This document shows, piece after piece, positions 1 through 8,020 of a stretch of 42,024 nucleotides of DNA (position 1 is its first letter; each line of letters starts with the position of its first letter). Below the pieces are notes generated by a model. That model was not told the origin of the DNA. It saw only the letters and a list, made by a program, of their open reading frames with translations, and ran no database searches. Source of the stretch: CAWUIO01 sp963922455 (GTDB lineage Bacteria; Bacteroidota; Bacteroidia; Cytophagales; Microscillaceae); the NCBI GenBank assembly GCA_963922455.1, contig CAWUIO010000055.1, positions 1 to 42,024 on the forward strand. The letters run 5' to 3'. The position numbers and the translations under genes are program-made.

Positions 1-58
1 TCGCCGGCCCAGGCGCGGGCCGGCGGCGGGCTCAAACAGGCCGCTCTATCCCTAAGCC
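1..58 (-). repeat. Structured intergenic repeat, copy 1 (cut by window edge)
   Basis: This is the 5'-half of the repeat family (listed in nine further copies), read on the minus strand and ending at the closing-stem arm AAGCC (54-58). Its inner hairpin is perfect here: 2-10 pairs with 17-25 over 9 bp around a 6-nt loop. It lacks the 3-nt GCT bulge seen in most other copies. It lies 64 bp beyond the stop codon of the FAD oxidoreductase gene. Confidence 0.85.
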
Positions 59-121
59 AAAAGATATGCCAGCAAGCCCATGGGGTTACTTATGGAGCAA
101 ACATCATGCATCGCCTTCTAT

Positions 122-1189
122 TTACGATGCCCCAAATAAGTGTTGATATTGCTCAATATTGCATTCGGGTGGCAAATCGCTTCCCTCCTCTACATGTTCT
201 ACCAAAACCTGCGCCAGATACGGACTCAAACTAAGGCCTTTGGTACCCATGCCATTAAAAATAAGCAATTCTGGGTGCTTGGGGTGGGCTCCTAAAAAAG
301 GACGACGGTGCTTGGTGGCGGGGCGTATGCCTGCTCGCTGTTCCAAGACCTTATAGGAGGGGAGCAACACCCGGTCTAATTTTTCTTCTAACTCTACCCG
401 GGCCCTCTTACTTGGTAAAAGCCCCTGAAATTGCGCATGATAGGTACCTGATATCAAAAAATGCTCGGGCTCCAGAGGAATAATAAACACTTCTTTTTTT
501 ATGAGCTTGTCCAAGGTTAATCCGGGTATGTGTACTTTAAGCCACTCGCCTTTATCTAGGCGAAAGGGTAAGTATTTAAAATACGGGTTTTGGCTACCTT
601 TTGCCCCTTCACAAAAAATAATTTGAGGGGCTTGCCATTCTTTCCAGCTAATTTGTTGAGGGGCAATTTTTAAATCTTCAAAATGAAAGTGGGTGTCTAG
701 AAAATAGGCCGCATTTTGCAAATACCCTCGCACAGCCTTCAACATAGCCTGGGTATTTATATAAGCAGCTTGTTTGGTTTCCCAACCCCCATGCGGAATA
801 TCAATAAAGTCTTTGTAAGGCCCAAAATCCTGGATGCTTTGGGCAAAGGCCTTCCAGTTACCCTCACTGGCTTTGCTATGCCATTCGTTTTGGTCTTTGA
901 TCGAGTTGAAAGTCCTAAATACTTCTTTCGGATAAAAAAAACGACTGTGGGTATCCTCTTCCAGGGCCGGGTAAAACTGGTGTAAGTAAGAAAATATAGG
1001 ATGGGCTAGCCAGGTTTTCACCAATCGCCTCCCAGTGATTGGATTGCATACCCCTGAGGCAGCCAAAGAAGCATTGGCTTCTTGGACATCATCGATAACC
1101 AATACCCTTTTTTGACGTTTTATAAGTGTGTAAGCAAGGACACTTCCGGCGATTCCTTGCCCGACAATGATGTAATCAAGCTGGATCAT
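122..1189 (-). CDS. FAD-dependent oxidoreductase, DAO family (MnmC C-domain-like)
   Basis: The N-terminus carries a Rossmann dinucleotide-binding motif (IIVGQGIAGS) directly after the start. The C-terminus has the GIRPATKHRRPFLG-type segment and a final NGMGTKGLSLSP stretch that bind FAD in the D-amino-acid oxidase fold. Near residue 50 is NPITGRR, as in Bacteroidota relatives of the MnmC FAD domain. Family members oxidise an amine or amino group with FAD; the substrate cannot be told here. An upstream in-frame ATG (1222) would add 11 residues. I prefer the ATG at 1189 because the first beta strand then starts four residues in, as usual in this fold. It is transcribed divergently from the DUF4174 gene. 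The Rossmann and DAO fold is certain; the MnmC likeness is moderate. Confidence 0.85.
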   Translation of the reverse strand: MIQLDYIIVGQGIAGSVLAYTLIKRQKRVLVIDDVQEANASLAASGVCNPITGRRLVKTWLAHPIFSYLHQFYPALEEDTHSRFFYPKEVFRTFNSIKDQNEWHSKASEGNWKAFAQSIQDFGPYKDFIDIPHGGWETKQAAYINTQAMLKAVRGYLQNAAYFLDTHFHFEDLKIAPQQISWKEWQAPQIIFCEGAKGSQNPYFKYLPFRLDKGEWLKVHIPGLTLDKLIKKEVFIIPLEPEHFLISGTYHAQFQGLLPSKRARVELEEKLDRVLLPSYKVLEQRAGIRPATKHRRPFLGAHPKHPELLIFNGMGTKGLSLSPYLAQVLVEHVEEGSDLPPECNIEQYQHLFGAS

Positions 1190-1300
1190 TTTTTTATTTT
1201 CTTGCAAAGAAACACATTTCATACTGGAATCTCACGGATAGATACCCTACACAAATCAGTATCCAGAAAGAACTTAAAACAATCATAAAAACCCTTGAAG

Positions 1301-1798
1301 ATGAGCCGAGATTCGTTTATCCCGCTTTTTTTTGTTGTAATGGTGGTATTTTTTCTGTTTCTTGCTTTAGCAGAGCCCAAGCCAGCCAGTAAAGTGAGAG
1401 ATAATCAAGCCCCCGATAGTCTGGACTTGAGTACGTTTCGATGGAAAAACCGACTGATCCTCCTATTTGGTCCTAAACTGGGAGACCCTCAGTATAGGCA
1501 ACAGGTGGAAGCTTTGTCCCAAGATGCCCCTGGCTTAGAAGAGAGAGATATCCTTGTATTTCATTTTTTAAACCAAGGAGGGGCCTTTTACCAGAGCAAA
1601 GAAATATCGCCCAACAGTACCCAGAAATTACAAAAAAAATACAAGATAGATCCTTCTACATTTACGTGCATTTTGATAGGTAAAGATGGAGGAGTTAAGC
1701 TAAGGAAAGAGGAAGTTGTACAATTAAATTCCTTATACGCATTGATTGATAGCATGCCCATGCGCCAATCGGAAATGCGTAATAAACACAAACACTGA
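1301..1798 (+). CDS. DUF4174 domain protein with N-terminal membrane anchor
   Basis: About 165 residues. A hydrophobic N-terminal segment (roughly residues 5-25, ending LALAEPKP) is a signal peptide or anchor. It is followed by a DUF4174-like region: WKNRLILLFGP, an ERDILVFHF strand, and CILIGKDGGVKLR near the C-terminus. DUF4174 proteins look like degenerate thioredoxin-fold proteins, and no CxxC is present here, so a redox role is unlikely. A TTG six bases upstream (1295) is also in frame; the ATG at 1301 is the more natural start. Nine bases separate it from the PAP2 gene, so the two are probably co-transcribed. Biological role unknown. Confidence 0.75.
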   Translation: MSRDSFIPLFFVVMVVFFLFLALAEPKPASKVRDNQAPDSLDLSTFRWKNRLILLFGPKLGDPQYRQQVEALSQDAPGLEERDILVFHFLNQGGAFYQSKEISPNSTQKLQKKYKIDPSTFTCILIGKDGGVKLRKEEVVQLNSLYALIDSMPMRQSEMRNKHKH

Positions 1799-1807
1799 TC
1801 ATTTGTT

Positions 1808-2809
1808 ATGTTTCAAACGGAATGGATTATTGCCATGCAGGCATCGGCCGATTCTGGGATAAGCCAGTTTTGGCAATTCATAACGGATTTGGGTTATGGC
1901 CTATACTACGCCGTATTCCTCGTTTTTATCACGTTTGGCATTAATCTGCGCAAAGGTTTTTTGCTTGTACAAGTTCTCGTATGTACGCTAAGCTTGACCA
2001 TATGGGCCAAAAACTATTTTGCCTTGCCCCGTCCTTTCCACGTAGATAAGCGCGTTACTTTATTGGATAAGCAGATGCCTGACCGAAGGCAAGTGCAGTT
2101 GCTAGACCAAGCAGAAGGATTAGGTTTTTGGGAAACTTTGCCCGACTCGGCCGTACAATATTTTCGGGAACGGGAAAAGACCAATTACGGCTTCCCTTCA
2201 GGCCATACGAGTATGTCGGTGGCATTTTGGGGTACCCTTCCCTTTTTATTCAATTTACTTAGCCTACGGGTTTTATCGCTGGTCTTGCTTATTCTTATTC
2301 CCTTCTCGAGGATGTATTTAGGGGTGCATTTCCTGGCCGATGTTGTAGCGGGCTTTGTTTTGGGGGCGGGAGTTTGGTGGTTTTTTTATCAGGTGTATTT
2401 TAAAAACTATCATAGAGAGTTGTATTTGTTTCAAGGGAAGTCGCTTTCCAAAGGCTCCAATCAGCGATTGTTTTTATCGCTTCCCTTATTTTTCTTTCTC
2501 TTGCTACCCAGCAAGTACTATGAGTTCTTGATATTTTACTTGGGGTTTAATTTCTTTTTCTTGTTCATGGACCGTGTCTGGGGATGCTTATTGATGCGTG
2601 CCGAATGGCATAGAAGGGCCATAAACGCTGGCATTGGTTTGGGCTTAAGTTTTGGTTTGTTTTACGTAAGAAGCCAATTACTAGGAGGTTTACCAGAGGA
2701 AGGATATCTCATAGTTCGTTTAGTAGCCGATTTTGTGACAATAGGCTTGGTGACATACCTCAGTGTCTTAATAGGGAAGAAGCTCCATAATTACCATCCC
2801 TTTCCTTAG
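1808..2809 (+). CDS. PAP2-superfamily membrane phosphatase
   Basis: A 333-residue polytopic membrane protein with all three PAP2 phosphatase motifs in order: K68-x6-R75-P76 (KNYFALPRP), P130-S-G-H133, and S167-R-x5-H174-x3-D178. His133 and His174 are the expected catalytic pair. The family dephosphorylates lipid phosphates such as undecaprenyl pyrophosphate, phosphatidic acid or phosphatidylglycerophosphate at the membrane. After the PAP2 core there are about 130 extra residues with further hydrophobic helices, longer than a minimal BacA/PgpB-type enzyme. It follows the DUF4174 gene by nine bases, so a shared mRNA is likely. Exact substrate not determinable. Confidence 0.88.
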   Translation: MFQTEWIIAMQASADSGISQFWQFITDLGYGLYYAVFLVFITFGINLRKGFLLVQVLVCTLSLTIWAKNYFALPRPFHVDKRVTLLDKQMPDRRQVQLLDQAEGLGFWETLPDSAVQYFREREKTNYGFPSGHTSMSVAFWGTLPFLFNLLSLRVLSLVLLILIPFSRMYLGVHFLADVVAGFVLGAGVWWFFYQVYFKNYHRELYLFQGKSLSKGSNQRLFLSLPLFFFLLLPSKYYEFLIFYLGFNFFFLFMDRVWGCLLMRAEWHRRAINAGIGLGLSFGLFYVRSQLLGGLPEEGYLIVRLVADFVTIGLVTYLSVLIGKKLHNYHPFP

Positions 2810-2825
2810 GTATACGTTTTTCTTT

Positions 2826-2958
2826 GGCTTAGGGATAGAGCGGCATGTTTGAGCTCGTGAGGGCCATGAGGGGAAAGGCAGCGAGTAGCGAAAGCCCGAC
2901 CCGCGCCAAACCTATCCTGCACCTTGGGTACAAATATTTTTTGGCGCGGGTAAGCCCC
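2826..2958 (+). repeat. Structured intergenic repeat, copy 2
   Basis: It lies between convergent genes, 17 bp after one stop and 21 bp from the other. Closing stem GGCTTA (2826-2831) pairs with TAAGCC (2951-2956). The GC hairpin is extended here to a perfect 12 bp (2899-2910 with 2940-2951). The inner stem is the CTCG/CGAG variant shared only with copy 10, in place of CGCC/GGCG. Confidence 0.88.
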
Positions 2959-2978
2959 GTTTTTTGTGTTTTGAAGCT

Positions 2979-4232
2979 TTAATTGGAACGCATAGCTTCT
3001 ACGGGATTAAGCCGGGAGGCAAGGTAAGCCGGGATAATTCCTGCCATAATCCCTACGATGGAGGCAATGAACAAGCCCCATAAAATATTGTTGTAGGAGA
3101 GCAATATTTCTAGGCTTCCGAGTTTGATAAAGGTAATCAAGTACACGAGCCCCAAGCCCACAACTCCTCCTACCAAACTCAAAATTACGGCTTCAAATAA
3201 AAATTGGAACAAGATAAAGTAATTTTGCGCCCCGAGTGACTTTTGAATTCCGATCAGATTGGTCCTTTCTTTTACGGATACAAACATGATATTGGCAATC
3301 CCGAAACCCCCTACCAGGATAGAAAAGCCACCAATAACCCAACCGGCAATATTAATCACAGAAAATAAGGAGGTGATCGCATCGGCAAAGGATTCGGTAC
3401 GGTTAAGGGCAAAGTTATCTTCTTGTTTTGGTTTAATACTTCGAATGGTACGCATAATCCCGGTAACTTCTCCTTGTAATTCGGCAAGTCCCATATCATC
3501 TGCGTATCCTTTCATGGCGATGGTAGGCTCGGCCCCATTGTCACCGATTTTGTACATACGGCCAAAGGTTTTGTAAGGAAAAATAATTTGATCATCGCGG
3601 GCGCTAAAGCCAAAAATATTGAGGCCTTCTTTGCGCATGGCTCCAATAACTTGAAAGGGGCGGCCTTTAATCTTTATTTTTTGCCCGACGGCATTTCCTA
3701 GGGGAAATAGTTCATCGGCCACATCGGCTCCCAGGATGGCGACAAATTGGGCGTTTTCAATCTCTTGAGGACTAAAATAACGGCCTTGGTTAATTTCAAG
3801 GTCGGTAATTTGAGAGTATCCGTAGGAAGCACCCGTAACCGAGGCATTTTCAAAACTATAGCTTAGATGTTTGGCGGTAACACTGCCTCGTGACACAATA
3901 AGCGAGACAGCTTTAGCATTTTCTAAATTTTTTTCCAGAAATTTAAATTCGCTTATTTGATTTGTAGGCCTAGACATGTACCTCCACCAGGGGTAATTGG
4001 GGTTTCTCCCAAAAGACCAGGGAAATTTTTGGATATACATCACATCTTGTCCGATAAATGACATATCTTTCCGGATGGTTCGTTCTAATGAATCAACCAT
4101 CGTGAATACGGAGATGATGGCAAAGATGCCAATCGTAATCCCCAACAAGGAAAGAGTCGTGCGGAGTAGGTTGGAACGTAGGGCTTGGGAAGCAAAAAGC
4201 AAACTTTCCCAGATTTGGAGTATAACGCGCAT
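2979..4232 (-). CDS. ABC transporter permease, MacB/FtsX type
   Basis: A 417-residue protein with the MacB layout: an N-terminal membrane helix (SNLLRTTLSLLGITIGIFAI), a large periplasmic MacB_PCD-like domain (about residues 40-250), then three C-terminal helices forming an FtsX domain that ends in AYLASRLNPVEAMRSN. The segment GIQKSLGAQ is the usual FtsX coupling region. Family members are mechanotransmitting permeases that work with an ATPase and often an outer-membrane channel. No ATPase gene adjoins it here, so its partner must be encoded elsewhere. It is transcribed divergently from queA. Confidence 0.9.
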   Translation of the reverse strand: MRVILQIWESLLFASQALRSNLLRTTLSLLGITIGIFAIISVFTMVDSLERTIRKDMSFIGQDVMYIQKFPWSFGRNPNYPWWRYMSRPTNQISEFKFLEKNLENAKAVSLIVSRGSVTAKHLSYSFENASVTGASYGYSQITDLEINQGRYFSPQEIENAQFVAILGADVADELFPLGNAVGQKIKIKGRPFQVIGAMRKEGLNIFGFSARDDQIIFPYKTFGRMYKIGDNGAEPTIAMKGYADDMGLAELQGEVTGIMRTIRSIKPKQEDNFALNRTESFADAITSLFSVINIAGWVIGGFSILVGGFGIANIMFVSVKERTNLIGIQKSLGAQNYFILFQFLFEAVILSLVGGVVGLGLVYLITFIKLGSLEILLSYNNILWGLFIASIVGIMAGIIPAYLASRLNPVEAMRSN

Positions 4233-4288
4233 GGTTTTGGTTATAGTTATTACCTGTATTTAAAAAGAAATTGTGGCTTTGTAAGCAG

Positions 4289-4296
4289 TAATTTTG
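4289..4296 (+). promoter_or_regulatory. Candidate Bacteroidota -7 box upstream of queA
   Basis: TAATTTTG fits the Bacteroidota primary sigma -7 consensus TAnnTTTG. A TTG lies at 4271-4273, 15 nt upstream, which is shorter than the usual spacing to the -33 element. The match is suggestive only. Confidence 0.3.
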
Positions 4297-4369
4297 TTAA
4301 TAGTAAAAGTAGGTATTCTTTTGCAAAGCTACGAATGCAGGACTTAAAGACAATTTTTATTAAGGATTT

Positions 4370-5422
4370 ATGAAGCTTTCTGAGTTTAGATTTGATTTAC
4401 CTGATAGTCTTATTGCTTTACATCCGGCCCATAATCGGGATGAGTCTCGAATGATGGTCGTACACCGGGACAGTGGTAAGATTGAGCATAAGGTGTTTAA
4501 AGATATTGTGGAATATTTTGACGAGGGGGATGTGATGATAGTCAATGACACCAAAGTATTCCCGGCCCGAATGTACGGTAGCAAGGAGAAAACCGGGGCT
4601 AAAATTGAAGTGTTTTTACTCCGGGAGCTCAATAAAGACCAACACCTTTGGGATGTTTTGGTAGATCCGGCCCGTAAAATCAGGGTGGGTAATAAACTTT
4701 TTTTTGGTGAGGGGGAGCTTGTGGCCGAAGTTATTGATAATACGACCTCCCGAGGGAGAACCATCCGCTTTTTATTTGATAGAAGTGATGAAGAGTTTTA
4801 TAGCTTGATAGATACCCTCGGAGAAACCCCGCTGCCTAAAAATATTCACGCCCTCCGCAAAACGGAACCGGAGGACCGGGAACGCTTTCAAACGATTTTT
4901 GCCAAGCATGTCGGGGCAGTAGCGGCGCCAACGGCGGGCCTGCACTTTACCAAGCAGTTGGTGAAACGTTTAGAGATTAAAGGGATCCGGATGATGCCCA
5001 TCACCTTACATATTGGATTGGGTACTTTTCGTAGTGTAGATGTGGAAGATCTTACCAAGCATAAAGCTGATTCGGAAAATTTTGACGTTTCGGCCGAGAC
5101 GGCTGAGCTTACCAATGACGCAATTGCCCAAAAACAGCGGGTTTGTTCTATTGGTACGACCACGTTGAAAGCTCTAGAGTCTTCGGTCTCGGCCAATGGT
5201 AAGTTAAAGGCAAACTCGGGTTGGACAGATAAGTTTATTTTTGCTCCCTATGAGTTTAAGATACCCAATGCTTTGGTTACCAATTTCCACTTGCCGGAGT
5301 CTACCCTTTTGATGACGACGAGTACCTTTGGGGGGTATGACCTCGTTATGCACGCCTACGAAATAGCCATCAAGGAGAAGTACCGTTTCTTTAGTTATGG
5401 CGATGCAATGCTGATCATTTGA
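4370..5422 (+). CDS. queA: S-adenosylmethionine:tRNA ribosyltransferase-isomerase QueA
   Basis: A 350-residue protein of normal QueA length. Diagnostic segments are the N-terminal LSEFRFDLPDSLIALHPA, the IVNDTKVFPARM strand, AAPTAGLHFT in the middle, and a C-terminal VTNFHLPESTLLM. QueA transfers the ribosyl moiety of SAM to 7-aminomethyl-7-deazaguanine in tRNA to make epoxyqueuosine, the penultimate step of queuosine synthesis. It has its own upstream region and a strong intrinsic terminator just downstream, so it is probably monocistronic. No preQ1 riboswitch could be recognised in the 137-bp leader. Confidence 0.97.
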   Translation: MKLSEFRFDLPDSLIALHPAHNRDESRMMVVHRDSGKIEHKVFKDIVEYFDEGDVMIVNDTKVFPARMYGSKEKTGAKIEVFLLRELNKDQHLWDVLVDPARKIRVGNKLFFGEGELVAEVIDNTTSRGRTIRFLFDRSDEEFYSLIDTLGETPLPKNIHALRKTEPEDRERFQTIFAKHVGAVAAPTAGLHFTKQLVKRLEIKGIRMMPITLHIGLGTFRSVDVEDLTKHKADSENFDVSAETAELTNDAIAQKQRVCSIGTTTLKALESSVSANGKLKANSGWTDKFIFAPYEFKIPNALVTNFHLPESTLLMTTSTFGGYDLVMHAYEIAIKEKYRFFSYGDAMLII

Positions 5423-5455
5423 TAGATATTAAGTCAAATACAAAAACGTTCATCG

Positions 5456-5484
5456 AGGCCCCGGAAACACCGGGGCTTTTTTTA
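5456..5484 (+). terminator. Intrinsic terminator of queA
   Basis: A perfect 7-bp GC stem, GCCCCGG (5458-5464) with CCGGGGC (5470-5476), has an AAACA loop and is followed at once by seven or eight T residues. It ends the queA transcript 35 bp before ispD. Confidence 0.93.
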
Positions 5485-5518
5485 AATAGGATACTACGCA
5501 AATTCAATTCTTGTCTGC

Positions 5519-6193
5519 ATGAAAAAGTACGCTCTGATTGTAGCCGGAGGCTCCGGTAAACGGATGAAAAGTGAAATTCCCAAGCAGTTTTTACCCATTC
5601 ACCAGGTGCCTATTTTAGTGCATACGATACAAAAATTTGATACATTTCCGGATGAATTAAGCATTATACTGGTATTGCCTCAAGCCAACTTGGAAGATTG
5701 GGATCAATTGGCCGGAGGGTATAGGCCGCAATCTCCATTTACCAAGGTACCTGGAGGGGCTACGCGGATAGATTCGGTACGGAATGGATTACAAGTAGTA
5801 AAGGAAGATAATGCCTTGGTCGCTATTCATGACGGGGTAAGGCCCATGGTATCGCATACGATGATTGCCCAAAGTTTTGAGTTGGCCGAGGAAAAAGGCA
5901 GTGCCATTGCTACGGTTAAGTTAAAAGATTCTATCCGGATGTTCCGACCGGAGGGAGGGGGTACTCAAAGTGTAAACCGGGAGCATTACCGCCTCGTACA
6001 GACGCCCCAAACCTTTCAGAGTAAGCTTATCAAGGGAGCATACCGTCAAGCCGGGATAGAACATCTGACGGATGATGCCAGTGTCTTGGAAAATATGGGA
6101 AAAACAGTAGAAATCTACGAGGGTGATTTTAAGAATATCAAAATAACTACTCCTGAAGATCTTAAACTTGCAGAAGCGTGGTTATCCTTTTGA
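5519..6193 (+). CDS. ispD: 2-C-methyl-D-erythritol 4-phosphate cytidylyltransferase IspD
   Basis: A 224-residue protein with the IspD nucleotide-binding loop VAGGSGKRM near the N-terminus followed by PKQF. Other family marks are VAIHDGVRPMVS, a QTPQTF motif and the C-terminal LTDDAS...NIKITTPEDLKLAE. IspD makes CDP-methylerythritol from MEP and CTP in the cytoplasmic MEP isoprenoid pathway. TarI and other small cytidylyltransferases share the fold, but the IHDGVRP and ITTPEDL pattern with this length favours IspD. It sits between two terminators and appears monocistronic. Confidence 0.94.
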   Translation: MKKYALIVAGGSGKRMKSEIPKQFLPIHQVPILVHTIQKFDTFPDELSIILVLPQANLEDWDQLAGGYRPQSPFTKVPGGATRIDSVRNGLQVVKEDNALVAIHDGVRPMVSHTMIAQSFELAEEKGSAIATVKLKDSIRMFRPEGGGTQSVNREHYRLVQTPQTFQSKLIKGAYRQAGIEHLTDDASVLENMGKTVEIYEGDFKNIKITTPEDLKLAEAWLSF

Positions 6194-6202
6194 AAAAAGG
6201 AA

Positions 6203-6238
6203 AGAATCACTTTTTCTATTATAGGAAAAAGTGATTCT
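6203..6238 (-). terminator. Hairpin terminator between convergent ispD and DUF2795 genes
   Basis: A 14-bp perfect stem, 6203-6216 with 6225-6238, encloses an 8-nt loop. On the minus strand it is followed by a T-rich tract (complement of 6192-6202), fitting termination of the DUF2795 gene. It may serve ispD as well, although the plus-strand T tract is poor. Confidence 0.85.
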
Positions 6239-6257
6239 CTTGGTAAGGGTAAATGGG

Positions 6258-6479
6258 TTAATATTCGTCTTCGTTGAACAAGAAATCGTCTTTTGTCGGA
6301 TAATCAGGCCAAATCTCCTCAATACTTTCGTAGGGTTGTCCGTCATCTTCTAATTGGGCAAGGTTTTCTCTCAATTCTAAGGGAGCCCCTGAACGTTCAG
6401 CAAAGTCTATTAACTCTTCCTTGGTAGCAGGCCAAGGTGCATCCTCAAGGTAGGATGCTAGTTCAAGTGTCCAGTACAT
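6258..6479 (-). CDS. DUF2795 family small acidic protein
   Basis: A 73-residue acidic protein beginning MYWTLELASYLEDAPWPATK and ending in WPDYPTKDDFLFNEDEY. This pattern is almost invariant among Bacteroidota DUF2795 proteins. The central part is helical (KEELIDFAERSGAPLELRENLAQL). Function unknown; strong conservation in the phylum suggests a housekeeping role. It has its own hairpin terminator, and an AT-rich gap of about 110 bp separates it from the upstream DUF349 gene. Confidence 0.92.
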   Translation of the reverse strand: MYWTLELASYLEDAPWPATKEELIDFAERSGAPLELRENLAQLEDDGQPYESIEEIWPDYPTKDDFLFNEDEY

Positions 6480-6592
6480 AGGCTTATTTCCAGAAATTAA
6501 TACTTACAGAAAAATAAATCAGGCTAAATTAAGGTTTAATTAATTTAAACTGTAAAGGTTTTATTTTTCAAAAAAGTTTTCCAAATGTGGAA

Positions 6593-7888
6593 TTATTTTA
6601 AAGCATTTAGATCAGATTCAAATTTTTGTAAAATTTGTTTCTTTACACTGATCTTACGCTTTTGAATATTTAAATTATTTTGTAGCCCTTTTAAGGCTTT
6701 GAAGTTATTTCTTCGTTTTCGGTTCATTTTATCCAAATTAGCTTCGGTCAGGTTCATTTCGTGCTCATCTCTGCGGATAAGTTCCCGCATGAAACTGGTT
6801 TTGATACGCAAACGGTCCAATTCGGGTTTGGTCTCCAGATCGGGGTACTTTCTTAAGACTACTCGGATAAGGTAATTCAACTCGAATATTTTATCACAAG
6901 CAAAGCGGAAGCGTTCATAATGATCTCGACTGAGGTTACGGAATGTACCACTAAGCTTTTTCCACTCCATCAACAGTTCTTTGGCCCGATCGGTATCTGG
7001 GGCTTGATCGTAGTTGACCAAGGCTTCGGCTTCATCGGCCATTCCAAATTGGAGCTTATTTTTAATATCTTCGGCACTTAGGTCGGGATATTCCTCCTTA
7101 TAGGATTTGAATTTTTTGTAACGGGTAAAGAAAATATCATTGGCCGCTTTAAAACTCTCCCAAACGCGTACCGCTTTTTTGTGGGGGATTTTACCACACT
7201 TTTTCCAGTCCTGCTGCATCTGACGAAACTTCTCAAAGGTTTCTTCAAAATTGTCGGATGTTTTGAGGTCTTCGGCGGCGTTAATGATATCGCGGTATTG
7301 GCGAAGGTTTTCTTTGGCTTGCTTTGTACGCTGTTTGATGATGTCTTTACGCCTTTCGTAAAAATCTCGGCAAAGATCTTTAAATCGTTGCTCAATATCT
7401 TCTTGGCGTTCCCGCAACACGGCTCCGGTTTTGATCCACTTGAGCTTGATCTCTTTTAGATCTTCGGAGGCTTGTTGGAGGTTTTCATTTTCATAGGCTA
7501 TATGGGCATCTTTGATCAAAGCTTCTTTGATCTCATAGTTTTTTACCCGGTTTACCGCAATCATGGATCGGAGATACTTTTCCATTTCGTCCAAGTGGGC
7601 AAAAAGGGTCGTGTAATCACCAAGTCCGTCAAAATTGGCCAAATATTTTCGCATATGGACCAATTTCATGAGGTAGGAGCCTTTGTTTTGGGCTTTTTCA
7701 ATAAGTTCTTTAAGATCCAGCACTTTTTGCTGGGCTATTTGGAAACGATCTTCAAAGTATTTAATTGAGGCTTCTTCTGTTTCTTTTACTTGACCTATCT
7801 GACGGTCGGCAAATCCCAGGAAACCTTTCAAATAAATTTTCTCATCACGAACATAGCCGAATTCGTGTTGGGTTTCAGTTACTTTCAT
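6593..7888 (-). CDS. DUF349 repeat coiled-coil protein
   Basis: A 431-residue, highly charged, almost entirely helical protein with repeated DUF349-like units of about 70 residues. Examples are LKLKW-like IKLKWIKTGAVLRER...FKDLCRDFYERR, then QQDWKKCGKIPHKKAVRVWESFKAANDIFFTRY and MEWKKLSGTFRNLSRDHYERF. The recurring tryptophan followed by G/T and a later F-x-x-x-x-D-x-F/Y is the family signature. The C-terminus (residues about 370-431) is a basic coiled coil. No enzymatic motif or signal peptide is present. The molecular role of DUF349 proteins is unsettled. It is divergent from ettA. Confidence 0.88.
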   Translation of the reverse strand: MKVTETQHEFGYVRDEKIYLKGFLGFADRQIGQVKETEEASIKYFEDRFQIAQQKVLDLKELIEKAQNKGSYLMKLVHMRKYLANFDGLGDYTTLFAHLDEMEKYLRSMIAVNRVKNYEIKEALIKDAHIAYENENLQQASEDLKEIKLKWIKTGAVLRERQEDIEQRFKDLCRDFYERRKDIIKQRTKQAKENLRQYRDIINAAEDLKTSDNFEETFEKFRQMQQDWKKCGKIPHKKAVRVWESFKAANDIFFTRYKKFKSYKEEYPDLSAEDIKNKLQFGMADEAEALVNYDQAPDTDRAKELLMEWKKLSGTFRNLSRDHYERFRFACDKIFELNYLIRVVLRKYPDLETKPELDRLRIKTSFMRELIRRDEHEMNLTEANLDKMNRKRRNNFKALKGLQNNLNIQKRKISVKKQILQKFESDLNALK

Positions 7889-8020
7889 TGTAAAGAATTA
7901 GCGTTTAGGCTGTTTTTTGTATATTTAGTGTTGCTGAATTTGCAATTTTAAGTATTCTTAACGAAAACGCTTTATTTATGTATATTTATGATATTTGTGA
8001 ATATAAAAAAAAGTCAAATC

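Noticed and set aside
4233..4369. A preQ1 riboswitch ahead of queA
   Set aside because: No H-type pseudoknot pattern with an A-rich tail and pairing C-rich segment could be found in the leader.
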